NCBI GenBank assembly: GCA_964513285.1
Contig: CAZEML010000137.1
Coordinates: 1-12,010, forward strand
Direction: 5' to 3'
From: UBA11606 sp964513285
Lineage (GTDB): Bacteria > Actinomycetota > Acidimicrobiia > Acidimicrobiales > Aldehydirespiratoraceae
DNA: 12,010 nt
Below the pieces are notes generated by a model. The model was given only the letters and a program-made list of their open reading frames with translations, searched no databases and was not told where the DNA came from. Positions 1-6,867 of the stretch are shown piece after piece. A program made the position numbers and the translations under genes. How positions within the stretch are numbered: the first letter of the stretch is position 1; every line of letters begins with the position of its first letter.

Positions 1-2
1 AG

Positions 3-338
3 CGTGAGCAGGGCATCGAGGCCTACGACTCCGACGATCCCGATACCGACCGCATCTGGTGGAAGGACACCGGCGTGCACCAGAACGCGACGTTCTGCGT
101 GCAGCCCGACCCGATCTCCGGCATGCAGTGCTGGCACCAGCGGGTGCACGTCACCCCGGCCCAGGCCGGCGACGAGTACGGCGACGTCGTGGTCGACACC
201 GCCAAGTCGCGCGAGGCCTACCTCGACTGGATGAGCAAGACCCGTCCGGCCGGCACCAACGACTCCGGTCTGCGCCGTCCGCTCTGGTACGCCCGTCCCC
301 TCAAGCCGAACCCCAGCGCCTACCGTCTCGACGACTGA
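3..338 (+). CDS. C-terminal fragment of a probable molybdopterin oxidoreductase
   Basis: The reading frame is open from the left edge and stops with TGA at 336-338, so only the last 111 residues are present and the start lies outside the window. Around residues 25-50 of the fragment the chain reads GVHQNATFCVQPDPISGM followed by a beta-like RVHV. This resembles the end of the molybdopterin-dinucleotide-binding domain of DMSO-reductase-family enzymes, which often carries an asparagine, then DP.SG and a closing V.V strand. The tail is proline- and arginine-rich and ends YRLDD. No cofactor-binding core is visible, so the substrate cannot be named. An enzyme acting on formate or a sulfur or nitrogen compound is possible. 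The gene converges with the SRPBCC gene, leaving one base between stop codons. The family call is moderate to low; that this is a real coding 3' end is much surer. Confidence 0.5.
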   Translation, partial: REQGIEAYDSDDPDTDRIWWKDTGVHQNATFCVQPDPISGMQCWHQRVHVTPAQAGDEYGDVVVDTAKSREAYLDWMSKTRPAGTNDSGLRRPLWYARPLKPNPSAYRLDD

Positions 339-339
339 G

Positions 340-813
340 TCAGGCTTCGGCGGCCCGCTTCAGGGCGGCCAGCGTCTCACCCATCATCGTCTCGGTGTAG
401 GCCGCCCGAGCGGCGAACTGCTCCGGCGTCGCCGCGGCCATCGCCGGCGTCTTGTTGACGACCCACCACCGTTCGGTGGCCATGGTCGTCCCGGCGTCGG
501 TCGGCGCGAACTCGTAGCTCCACCACGTGCAGTTCCGTTCGACCCCGAGGACCACGAACGTGAAGTCGCGCCCGCGATCTGCGGCCGCGACCTCGCACTC
601 ACGCTCCCATTGCCGTTCGGGGGTCTCGTTCGAACCGACGAACCAATCACCGACCGAACCGCTGTCACCATCGAGCCAGCGACCACCGGTGGCCTCGGGT
701 GACCATTCGCCCATCCGGGTGATGTCGCTCACCATGTCGTACAGCACATCGGGTGACGCCGCGATCTCGAGCTCGACGACGTGCGAGGCAATGGCATCTG
801 ACGGTGGGCGCAT
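340..813 (-). CDS. SRPBCC (START-like / polyketide cyclase-type) family protein
   Basis: The protein has 157 residues, the usual length of a single SRPBCC domain, a helix-grip fold that encloses a hydrophobic ligand. The chain opens with a strand (HVVELEIAASPDVLYDMVSD), followed by DITRMGEWSPEATGGRWLDG, which matches the 'D...W.PE....W.dG' pattern of the polyketide cyclase/dehydrase and lipid-transport group. Mid-chain strands rich in W, F and Y (FTFVVLGVERNCTWWSYEF) and a long C-terminal helix (about residues 130-157) complete the fold. ATG at 813 is preceded on its own strand by AGGA, about 8 bases upstream, which supports this start. It has no signal peptide, so it is probably cytoplasmic. 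The gene is monocistronic in view and diverges from the TauE gene across the repeat-bearing gap. The ligand or role cannot be deduced. Confidence 0.85.
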   Translation of the reverse strand: MRPPSDAIASHVVELEIAASPDVLYDMVSDITRMGEWSPEATGGRWLDGDSGSVGDWFVGSNETPERQWERECEVAAADRGRDFTFVVLGVERNCTWWSYEFAPTDAGTTMATERWWVVNKTPAMAAATPEQFAARAAYTETMMGETLAALKRAAEA

Positions 814-831
814 GACGATGTCCTAGCAAGT

Positions 832-841
832 GCGACCCGAG
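832..841. repeat. Inverted partial copy of the 34-bp repeat core
   Basis: GCGACCCGAG at this site is the exact reverse complement of CTCGGGTCGC, which occurs in the first two 34-bp repeat units (876-885 and 910-919). The third unit carries one mismatch. The site could pair with unit 1 as a 10-bp stem with a loop of about 34 bases. It sits in the leader between the divergent SRPBCC and TauE genes. Its significance is unknown; it may be a decayed inverted unit. Confidence 0.5.
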
Positions 842-854
842 ACCGCCACGCCCC

Positions 855-956
855 TGGTTCCTCGGGCGGCTCCCGCTCGGGTCGCCTCTGGTTCCTCGGG
901 CGGCTCCCGCTCGGGTCGCCGCTGGTTCCTCGGGCGGCTCCCGCTAGGGTCGCCGC
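855..956. repeat. Three tandem 34-bp GC-rich direct repeats
   Basis: Three consecutive units start at 855, 889 and 923 with an exact 34-base period. Each begins TGGTTCCTCGGGCGGCTCCC and continues with a CGCTCGGGTCGC-like end. Unit 1 differs from unit 2 only near its end (CCTC against CCGC). Unit 3 differs from unit 2 by a single C-to-A change at 946. Each unit can form a short CGGG/CCCG stem. The array fills most of the gap between the divergent SRPBCC and TauE genes and ends one base before the TauE GTG codon. Copies this similar suggest recent duplication, or a repeat family dispersed in this genome. No mobility gene is nearby. Confidence 0.9.
946..949 (+). promoter_or_regulatory. Shine-Dalgarno-like AGGG created inside the third repeat unit
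   Basis: The first two repeat units read CGCTCGGGT here, while the third reads CGCTAGGGT. The single C-to-A change produces AGGG, 8 bases upstream of the GTG at 958. It is the only purine-rich ribosome-binding candidate for the TauE gene and supports that start. Function is inferred from position. Confidence 0.5.
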
Positions 957-957
957 T

Positions 958-1695
958 GTGGAGTGGTGGGAGGCAGCGCTGCTGATCGTCGGTGGCGTGT
1001 TCGCCGGCGCGATCAACACCGTCGCTGGCGGCGGCTCGATGCTGACCGTGCCCCTGCTCGTGCTCGCCGGCGTGCCGGGCAACAGCGCCAACGGCTCGAA
1101 CCGCATCGGCGTGATGGCATCCAACGTCTCCGCCGCCGCGTCGTTCCGCCGCCTCGGCGTCGACGGACTCGGCCACGCCATCCCCGTGTTGGTCCCCGTC
1201 GTCGCCGGATCGCTCGTCGGCTCGCTCGCGATCAGCCGACTCACCGACGACACCTTCGAGACCGTGTTCGGTCTCCTCATGATCCCGCTGATCATCCTGT
1301 CGATCCGAAAGCCGAAGTTTCGTGAGGACGGCGAGCGGTGGAGTCGACCGGTCACCTACGCCGTCTTCTTTGCCATCGGGATCTATGGCGGGGCGATCCA
1401 GGCCGGGATCGGTCTCGTCCTCCTCGCCGCGCTGACCCGGGCCGGCTACGACCTCGTCGTCGCCAACAGCATGAAGGTCGTGATCATCTTCGCGGTGACC
1501 GCCACCGCGATCCCGGTGTTCCTCGCGCAAGGACAGATCGACTGGATCCCCGCACTCATCCTCGCCGTCGGGTTCACCGTCGGCGGGTCCCTCGGCGCCC
1601 ACGTCGCCGTGCGAGGTGGCGAGAAGGTCATCCGGGCGGTGATGGTCGTCGCCGCGCTGGCCCTCGCGGCCCGGCTGCTCGGCCTGTTCGGCTGA
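958..1695 (+). CDS. TauE/SafE family sulfite/organosulfonate exporter
   Basis: This is a 245-residue integral membrane protein with about eight hydrophobic segments in two halves (roughly residues 5-115 and 128-244), the arrangement of the TauE/SafE (former DUF81) family. The N-terminal half carries the family-like glycine-rich stretch AGAINTVAGGGSMLTVPLL with NGSNRIGV following. The second half repeats the theme with YGGAIQAGIGLVLLAAL. Members are proposed to export sulfite, sulfoacetate or related anions across the inner membrane; the substrate here is not shown by sequence. The GTG start at 958 follows AGGG by 8 bases, and upstream sequence in this frame is repeat DNA. The gene lies about 5 kb from the sulfur locus and is not in its operon. 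A role in removing sulfite made by the persulfide dioxygenase is only a suggestion. Confidence 0.85.
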   Translation: MEWWEAALLIVGGVFAGAINTVAGGGSMLTVPLLVLAGVPGNSANGSNRIGVMASNVSAAASFRRLGVDGLGHAIPVLVPVVAGSLVGSLAISRLTDDTFETVFGLLMIPLIILSIRKPKFREDGERWSRPVTYAVFFAIGIYGGAIQAGIGLVLLAALTRAGYDLVVANSMKVVIIFAVTATAIPVFLAQGQIDWIPALILAVGFTVGGSLGAHVAVRGGEKVIRAVMVVAALALAARLLGLFG

Positions 1696-1807
1696 CCCGC
1701 GAACCAGAACGACGTTCGCCCCATTCGGGCCCTGTCGTTCGACACGTTCGGCATAAGATCGCCCTCACCGCGCTCGATGAACGACCGTGGTCTCTCAAGG
1801 CGAACCG
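1696..1807. other. Gap between the TauE gene and the diguanylate cyclase gene
   Basis: This short intergenic stretch holds a 7-bp inverted repeat (GAACGAC at 1707-1713 and GTCGTTC at 1734-1740) without a T-tract, so a terminator is possible but weak. TAAGAT at 1754-1759 resembles a -10 box, but no good -35 box lies 16-18 bases upstream. AAGG at 1797-1800 is the likely ribosome-binding site for the next gene. Confidence 0.3.
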
Positions 1808-3340
1808 ATGACTCCGACGCACCCCCGTCTCGCGCGCTGGGCACCTGCTGTGCTCCTACTCGTCGCGCTCGTCACCGCGGTTGCCGCCTGGTTCGTGCGG
1901 GCCGAGGCCCAGGAGCAGCAGACGTCGGCCGACGAGTCGGTGGGTCAGGTCGATGCGCTCCAGGCCGCCCGCCTTCGGATCGTCATCTCGGCGTCGGCGT
2001 TCGTGGAGCTCACCCATCAGCTCGAGGAGCTCGCCGGCGAAGCACGCCGCCCCGCGACCGCCGAACCCATCGCGAACCTCGAACGTTCCGCCGAAGAGCT
2101 GTCCCGCCTGGTCGCCGATGGGCGGGTCCCCGAGGCCGCGGCGCCGATCGTCGAGGACATCCTCGAGGTTGCTGAGCGGGCGGTGGCCGACCCGGGCGAT
2201 CTCTGGGCCCTCGAAGAGGTCGCGTACATCTCGACGACACCATCGACGTTCGGCCCACCCGAGGCGCTGCCGGACCGTCTCCTCCTCGCAACGGTGCTGG
2301 CGACCAGCCCGTCCCTCGTCGCCATCGACGCCCTCACCCTCGAACTCGACACGTCGCTGGACTCGCTCACCCCCGAGGTCGCCGACTATGTCGACAGCAC
2401 GGCCTCGATCGTGCAGGACGATCCGGGCTGGTTCGGCCCCGATCGTGACACCCCGTTCGTCGGCGGCTACCTCCCCGGTGACCTGCTCGAGGACGTCGAC
2501 CCCGAGCTGCTCGCCGCGCTCCGAGCGGCCGCCGAGATCGACGAGGTCTGGTCCTACGACCAATGGCTGATCGCCCGCCTCGACTCCGAAGGTGACGCGC
2601 CCCACCCGCTGTCGGAGATCGCACCGCTCGCTCGGGATGCCCAGGCCCCGCTGGTCGATCTCCTGCTCGCCCGGGTGGATGTCGCCATCGCCGAGGCCAC
2701 CGTCGACGCACCGAGCGCGGTCCTCACCCGCGGATGGGTCGTGCTCGCGGGAACCGCGGTGACGGCGGTCCTGGCGCTCGCGGTCGTCGCGTTCGTCCGA
2801 ACCCGCCGCCTCGCCGCGGTCGCGTTCGGTGATCCGCTCACCGGCACCGCCAACCGGCACCGGCTCCATCAACTGGAGCTGGAGTGGGCTGCTGATGGGG
2901 GTCCGCCGTATGCCGCAGTCGCGGTGCTCGATCTCGACCGCTTCAAGCTGATCAACGACTCGATGGGTCACGCCGCCGGTGATCACGTGCTGCGGCATGT
3001 CGGGCGCGGTCTCAACGCAGTCGCCGAGGCGCTTCGCCCGAACGCCAACCGGGTCGAGGTGGTCCGCATGGGTGGTGACGAATTCGCCGTCGTCGTCGCA
3101 TCGTCGACGCCACAGGTGGAGGCGACACTCCAGGACCGCATCGCGGCGATCGGTGGCCCCGTCGAGGTCGGGAACGGAGAGACTGTCGACATCGGGGTGA
3201 GTGTCGGTGTCGTCATGGGCGCCCACCCCCACGACCTCGCGAGCATGATCGCCGCCGCTGATCTGCGGGCCTACGAGACCAAGCAGCAGCGCCGGGCCAC
3301 GAGCTCACCCGCAGCTGACACCGACGACCTTCGACTCTGA
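1808..3340 (+). CDS. Membrane-anchored diguanylate cyclase (GGDEF) with extracytoplasmic sensor region
   Basis: The protein has 510 residues from ATG 1808, which follows AAGG by 7 bases. An in-frame GTG at 1787 would add seven residues but lacks a good ribosome-binding site. Residues about 11-31 form a transmembrane helix. Residues about 32-305 form an acidic, mainly helical extracytoplasmic region with no domain I recognise. A second membrane helix follows at about 309-330, then a GGDEF domain beginning at DPLTGTANR (342). The catalytic core is intact: DLDRFKLINDSMGHAAGD and RMGGDEF (G422-F426). It should therefore make cyclic di-GMP from two GTP at the inner membrane face. The allosteric I-site (RxxD, with R nine and D six residues before GG) is absent, since those positions are A and V, so product inhibition by that route is unlikely. 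The signal sensed is unknown. Confidence 0.9.
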   Translation: MTPTHPRLARWAPAVLLLVALVTAVAAWFVRAEAQEQQTSADESVGQVDALQAARLRIVISASAFVELTHQLEELAGEARRPATAEPIANLERSAEELSRLVADGRVPEAAAPIVEDILEVAERAVADPGDLWALEEVAYISTTPSTFGPPEALPDRLLLATVLATSPSLVAIDALTLELDTSLDSLTPEVADYVDSTASIVQDDPGWFGPDRDTPFVGGYLPGDLLEDVDPELLAALRAAAEIDEVWSYDQWLIARLDSEGDAPHPLSEIAPLARDAQAPLVDLLLARVDVAIAEATVDAPSAVLTRGWVVLAGTAVTAVLALAVVAFVRTRRLAAVAFGDPLTGTANRHRLHQLELEWAADGGPPYAAVAVLDLDRFKLINDSMGHAAGDHVLRHVGRGLNAVAEALRPNANRVEVVRMGGDEFAVVVASSTPQVEATLQDRIAAIGGPVEVGNGETVDIGVSVGVVMGAHPHDLASMIAAADLRAYETKQQRRATSSPAADTDDLRL

Positions 3341-3364
3341 TCGCAGGCTGGGCGGTGCGGGTCG

Positions 3365-3985
3365 TCAGGCCGGTCGCTGGGCGATGACCTGCACGACGGC
3401 GCCATCGCCGGTGTGACCCGGGCCTTCGACCACCGATCGAACCAGCTCCGCCTCGTGGATCAGCTCGAGCCCGATCAGCTCAGCTCGGAGTCGTTCGAGA
3501 TCCATCGTGAGCTCGGGCACCTTCGGCCCACCCGTGCCGCGGCCGATCTGATCCGGCGTGTACGCCTCGAGGATCAGGCGTCCACCGGGTCGGAGGGCGG
3601 TGGCGAGCGATGCGTGCAGCCGCTGGCGGACCGGCGGAGGTGTGTGGGCGAAAACGGACACGACCGTGTCCCAGCGTTCGGCGCCGAGGTCGAACTCACC
3701 GAGATCCGCGACGATGGCCGTCAGGTCGACGCCGCGATCGGCGGCGAGGGCCTGCGCCTTGGCGATGCCGGCTTCACTGATGTCGACCGACGTGACGTGA
3801 TGGCCGAGGCCCGCGAGATACACGCCGTTGCGGCCTTCGCCGTCGGCGACACACAACACCTCGCCCGGCGGCGTGTCCGCCATCATCTCGACCACGAAGT
3901 CGTTGGGTTCGTGGCCATAGACGTAGTGCTCGACGCCGTAGCGGTCGTTCCACATCGAGCGGGGGTCGGGGAGGCCGGCGGTCAC
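3365..3985 (-). CDS. Class I SAM-dependent methyltransferase, last gene of the cyd operon
   Basis: The protein has 206 residues and starts at a GTG (3985) that overlaps the preceding rhodanese stop as GTGA. A GGTGA-like purine run lies just upstream. An internal ATG at 3955 is a weaker alternative. The N-terminus (WNDRYGVEHYVYGHEPNDF) and SAM-binding motif I (EVLCVADGEGRNGVYLA, residues 42-58) with acidic D68 at the end of strand 2 (VTSVDIS) place it in the TehB / thiopurine-methyltransferase-like group of small cytoplasmic Rossmann methyltransferases. RPGGRLILEAY supplies the motif III region. The substrate cannot be read from sequence. Coupling to a rhodanese and cydAB suggests an acceptor connected with sulfur or respiratory stress; methylation of a thiol, sulfide or metalloid is an inference. 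It converges on the diguanylate cyclase gene with 24 bases between stops. Confidence 0.85.
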   Translation of the reverse strand: MTAGLPDPRSMWNDRYGVEHYVYGHEPNDFVVEMMADTPPGEVLCVADGEGRNGVYLAGLGHHVTSVDISEAGIAKAQALAADRGVDLTAIVADLGEFDLGAERWDTVVSVFAHTPPPVRQRLHASLATALRPGGRLILEAYTPDQIGRGTGGPKVPELTMDLERLRAELIGLELIHEAELVRSVVEGPGHTGDGAVVQVIAQRPA

Positions 3986-4407
3986 GGCGTCACCAGGGTG
4001 AGTCCGGCGTCGCTCCAGGCGAGGACTCCGCCGTCGACGTCGACGACGTCGGTGAAGCCGAGGTCCTCCATGATCGCACGGGTCTGGCCGCTGCGATTCC
4101 CCGAACGGCAGTAGATGAGGTAGGGCTGGTCCTTGTCGAGTTCGTCGAGGCGGGCGCTGAAGTCGCTCCGGTAGAAGTCGAGCAGCTCGGCGCCTGCGAT
4201 GTGGCCCTCGTCGAACTCTTCGATCGTTCGCACGTCGAGGATCACGAGATCGTCGGGCGGGTCGGCGATCAGCGCGGCGCCGTCGGCCGGCGTGACGACG
4301 CGGATACCGCTCGCGTCCGAGGCCGGCTCGTCGCCGCTTCCACCGCATGCGGCGGCGACGGCGATGGCGAGTCCGAGCGGGATGAGCAGACGAGTGAGGA
4401 GGTTCAT
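3982..4407 (-). CDS. Rhodanese-domain lipoprotein translationally coupled to cydB
   Basis: The protein has 141 residues. A signal peptide (MNLLTRLLIPLGLAIAVAAAC) ends in a lipobox-like AAAC with cysteine 21, then a short G/S/D/E linker, so it should be a lipid-anchored extracytoplasmic protein. A single rhodanese domain runs from about residue 36 to 141: LVILDVRTIEEFDEGHIAGA, then the active-site loop CRSGNRS with persulfide-carrying Cys100, then GFTDVVDVDGGVLAW at the end. Rhodaneses transfer sulfane sulfur between donors and thiol or cyanide acceptors; the partner here is unknown. The ATG overlaps the cydB stop (ATGA at 4404-4407), and the stop overlaps the methyltransferase start. A GGAGG run close to 4400 lies inside this gene and is not its ribosome-binding site. 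An intact active loop argues for a working enzyme outside the membrane, next to the oxidase. Confidence 0.88.
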   Translation of the reverse strand: MNLLTRLLIPLGLAIAVAAACGGSGDEPASDASGIRVVTPADGAALIADPPDDLVILDVRTIEEFDEGHIAGAELLDFYRSDFSARLDELDKDQPYLIYCRSGNRSGQTRAIMEDLGFTDVVDVDGGVLAWSDAGLTLVTP

Positions 4408-5444
4408 CGGTCGGTCTCCGGAGGCTTGGAGTTGGTGGGGGAGGGTTGCACGCCGACCTGATTCGAGTCGGCGAGGGTGTAGAGGTAGATCAGCGCGGGG
4501 GCGATCATGGCGATGGCCACACCGCCGGCGATGAGGGTGCCCACGAGCGTTGCCTGCGCACCTGCGGCCTCATCGATCTCGATCTCGTCGACGAGGACCC
4601 AGGGGTACTGGCCGACGCCCCAGCCGGCGACGACGGCGGCCACCGCGATCGCGGCGGCCACCCGTGCCTCGCGGAGCCGGAACTGCCAGAGGAGCCACAT
4701 GGTCGTGATGCCGGCAGCGGCCGAGGCGAGGATGAAGGGGAGCCCGCGACCGAGGAGTCCGTCGGCGAGTGTTTCGGCGTCGGTGAGGATGACCGGGATG
4801 CCGACGAGGGCGATCGCACCGGTGATGCCGCCGCCGATGAGCGATTTGGTTCGAAGCTCGGCGGCGAGGGTGTGGTCGTCGAGCGACGATGCCTCGGCCG
4901 CGAGCAGCACACCGGCGAGGAAGGTCGAGGTCGCGATGGCGAGGATCCCCCCGAGGATCGAGGTGGGGCCGAGCCAGACTTCGAACGGGGCGGCGTCGCC
5001 GGCCAACTCGACCCGTCCGGAGGCGACCGCCCCGGCGATCGCACCGAGGAAGAACGGGGTGACGAGCGACGCCGACGCGAAGACGATTCCGGCGAGTCGG
5101 GCGTAGCGGAGGCTCGGTGCGTACTTGCGGAACGCGAATCCGGCGCCGCGGGCGACGATGCCGAGGCCGGCCAGCCACAGGGGCAGCGCGGCCTCCCGCA
5201 TGAGAGCCGCGTAGGCGTCGGGGAACCCCGTCCACAGCAGCACGAGCACGAAGATCAGCCAGACGTGATTGGCCTCCCACACCGGCCCGATCGCGTGATC
5301 GACGAGGCGGCGGGTCGGTGCGCCGCGTTCGTCGTCGCCGGCGGTGAGGTCCCAGACCCCGGAGCCGAAGTCGGCCCCGCCGAAGACCGCATAGAGGATC
5401 ACGGCGACGAAGAGCAGGACGGCGATGGCGTCGGCGGCGCTCAT
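4404..5444 (-). CDS. cydB: Cytochrome bd-type quinol oxidase subunit II
   Basis: The protein has 346 residues and is a polytopic membrane subunit. Its start matches the CydB family: ILYAVFGGADFGSGVWDL (residues about 16-33) followed by IGPVWEANHVWLIFVLVLLWTGFP. About eight to nine hydrophobic segments follow, close to the usual CydB fold and length (about 340-380). It pairs with CydA in the inner membrane to form the quinol:O2 oxidoreductase, which reduces oxygen to water without pumping protons. ATG 5444 overlaps the cydA stop as ATGA, and the downstream rhodanese start overlaps this stop, so all three should be co-translated. The tail after the last helix is short and polar (VQPSPTNSKPPETDR). 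No CydX-like small ORF is evident after it, and no cydC or cydD lies in view. Confidence 0.95.
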   Translation of the reverse strand: MSAADAIAVLLFVAVILYAVFGGADFGSGVWDLTAGDDERGAPTRRLVDHAIGPVWEANHVWLIFVLVLLWTGFPDAYAALMREAALPLWLAGLGIVARGAGFAFRKYAPSLRYARLAGIVFASASLVTPFFLGAIAGAVASGRVELAGDAAPFEVWLGPTSILGGILAIATSTFLAGVLLAAEASSLDDHTLAAELRTKSLIGGGITGAIALVGIPVILTDAETLADGLLGRGLPFILASAAAGITTMWLLWQFRLREARVAAAIAVAAVVAGWGVGQYPWVLVDEIEIDEAAGAQATLVGTLIAGGVAIAMIAPALIYLYTLADSNQVGVQPSPTNSKPPETDR

Positions 5445-6805
5445 GCGACCGGCTCCCGAACCCGTGTCGCCTCGCTCGGTCCGTACGGGCTGGTGAGGTC
5501 GGTCTCGCCCTCCCGCCACCGGCGCGACATCGATCGCAACAGTGAGTAGGCCCCGATCGTCATCGCCGCGTAGACGATGACCAGCACGGTCAGGCTGACC
5601 CAGATGTAGCCGGAGTCGGTGACGGCATCCTCGGTACGAAGCACGTTGTGCACGATCCAGGGCTGGCGGCCGACCTCGGTCGTGATCCATCCGGTCTCCA
5701 TCGCGATGATCGCCGCGGGGCCAGAGACGACGACGGCCCGGAGCAGCCAGACGTTCTCGAGCGGGTCGCGTTTTCGCCACAGCAAGAAGAGGTAGACGGT
5801 CGCGAGCAGGGCGAGGAAGGTGCCGAGGAGCACCATCGTCTGGAAGGCGATGTGCACGATGCCGACGGGCGGCTGATCTTCGGGAGGCACCGAGTTGAGT
5901 CCCTGCAGGGTGGCGTCGAAATCGTTCGCCGACAGGAACGACAGCAGGCCCGGAATCGGGACTTCGATCGCGCCGACCAACTCCTCGCCGTTCCAGAACC
6001 CACCGAGCTCGAGCTCGACGTTCGATTCGGTCTCGGCCAGGCCCTCCATGGCGGCGAGCTTGATCGGTTGCTCGTCGGTGAGCCGTTGGCCGGCGAAGTG
6101 ACCGACGATCGGCTGGATGGGCGACGCGATCGTTGCGAACAGCAGGGGCACCATCAACCCGAGTCGATGGAGGTCGTCGCGGCGGCCCTTGAGCCACCCG
6201 ACGGCGTAGACGCCGGCGACGGTGAAGCCGACGACCATCACCGCGGCGAGGTACATGTGGAGGAACTGGAGGTAGACGGCGGAGTTGAAGATGGCGGCGA
6301 CCGGATCGATGTCGACCACCTCGCCGTTCACGATCTCGAAGCCGGTCGGCGCATTCATCCACCCGTTGACCGAGACGACCATGAACGATCCGAACACGCC
6401 GGCGGCCATGATCGGGACGAGCATCAGGATGTGGCGCTCGCCAGGGATCCGGCCCCACCCGTAGATGTAGATGCCGAGGAAGATCGCCTCCATGAAGAAG
6501 GCGATGCCCTCGAGGGTGAAGGCGAGGCCGATCACGTCGCCGTACTGCTCCATGAGACCCGGCCACAGCAGGCCCATCTCGAAGCTGAGCACCGTGCCGG
6601 ACACGGCGCCGATGGCGAACAGGACACCGGCGACCTTCGACCAGCGCTTGGCGAGTTCGAGCGCGACGGCGTCGCCGCGCAGGCCCCTGCGGTGCAGCAC
6701 GAAGATCATGGCGGGGAAGGCCATGCCGAAGCAGGCGAGGATGATGTGCCAGCCGAGGGAGATGGCCATCTGGTTGCGGGCGGGGAGGAGCGCCGACGCC
6801 AACAT
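5441..6805 (-). CDS. cydA: Cytochrome bd-type quinol oxidase subunit I (short Q-loop)
   Basis: The protein has 454 residues from ATG 6805. An in-frame GTG at 6814 is a real alternative, because AGGG lies 8 bases before it while the ATG has no clear ribosome-binding site. I kept ATG because it gives numbering close to E. coli CydA. His20 (GWHII) and His183 (FLHMYL) align with haem ligands H19 and H186, and Met324 (AFQTMV) fits M393. Glu99 and Glu106 (LEGIAFFMEAIF) fit E99 and E107. Lys249/Glu254 (QPIKLAAME) fit quinol-site K252/E257, and GRQPW is at 379-383. The chain is shorter than E. coli CydA (522), mainly in the Q-loop, so it belongs to the short-loop type. It is the first gene of the leftward operon. 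Bd oxidases have high oxygen affinity and are known to resist sulfide, which fits the divergent persulfide-oxidising genes. Confidence 0.95.
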   Translation of the reverse strand: MLASALLPARNQMAISLGWHIILACFGMAFPAMIFVLHRRGLRGDAVALELAKRWSKVAGVLFAIGAVSGTVLSFEMGLLWPGLMEQYGDVIGLAFTLEGIAFFMEAIFLGIYIYGWGRIPGERHILMLVPIMAAGVFGSFMVVSVNGWMNAPTGFEIVNGEVVDIDPVAAIFNSAVYLQFLHMYLAAVMVVGFTVAGVYAVGWLKGRRDDLHRLGLMVPLLFATIASPIQPIVGHFAGQRLTDEQPIKLAAMEGLAETESNVELELGGFWNGEELVGAIEVPIPGLLSFLSANDFDATLQGLNSVPPEDQPPVGIVHIAFQTMVLLGTFLALLATVYLFLLWRKRDPLENVWLLRAVVVSGPAAIIAMETGWITTEVGRQPWIVHNVLRTEDAVTDSGYIWVSLTVLVIVYAAMTIGAYSLLRSMSRRWREGETDLTSPYGPSEATRVREPVA

Positions 6806-6838
6806 CGAGGTCACGGGAATAACCCTAGCCCGGGTGGG

Positions 6839-6867
6839 TTGCCAAATGTACGGACATATGATTGAAT
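6839..6867 (+). promoter_or_regulatory. Candidate promoter for the rightward sulfur operon
   Basis: TTGCCA (6839-6844, five of six matches to TTGACA) is followed after exactly 17 bases by TTGAAT (6862-6867, four of six matches to TATAAT). This would start transcription near 6874, about 40 bases before the ATG at 6914. The left arm of the palindrome falls in the spacer and the right arm overlaps the end of the -10 box, a typical repressor position. I found no equally good promoter for the cydA direction; TTGGCA at 6845-6840 on the minus strand lacks a convincing -10 partner. Confidence 0.4.

Noticed and set aside
855..956. A CRISPR array in the 34-bp repeats
   Set aside because: Units are directly adjacent with no unique spacers, there are only three, and no cas gene is present.
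1707..1740. A rho-independent terminator after the TauE gene
   Set aside because: The stem is only 7 bp with a 20-base loop and no T-tract, so it does not meet the usual pattern.
1856..3232. A 458-residue antisense frame opposite the diguanylate cyclase gene
   Set aside because: Its composition (R, G, D, E-rich without hydrophobic core or known motif) is that of an antisense shadow, while the plus strand has a complete GGDEF domain.
3365..4348. A 327-residue minus-strand frame ending in the methyltransferase
   Set aside because: The N-terminal part is low-complexity arginine-rich shadow of the rhodanese gene. The GTG at 3985, with its 4-base overlap, gives a normal 206-residue protein.
4404..6566. 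A 720-residue minus-strand frame ending in CydB
   Set aside because: The first half is arginine/proline-rich shadow of cydA in another frame; the real CydB start is the ATG at 5444 overlapping the cydA stop.
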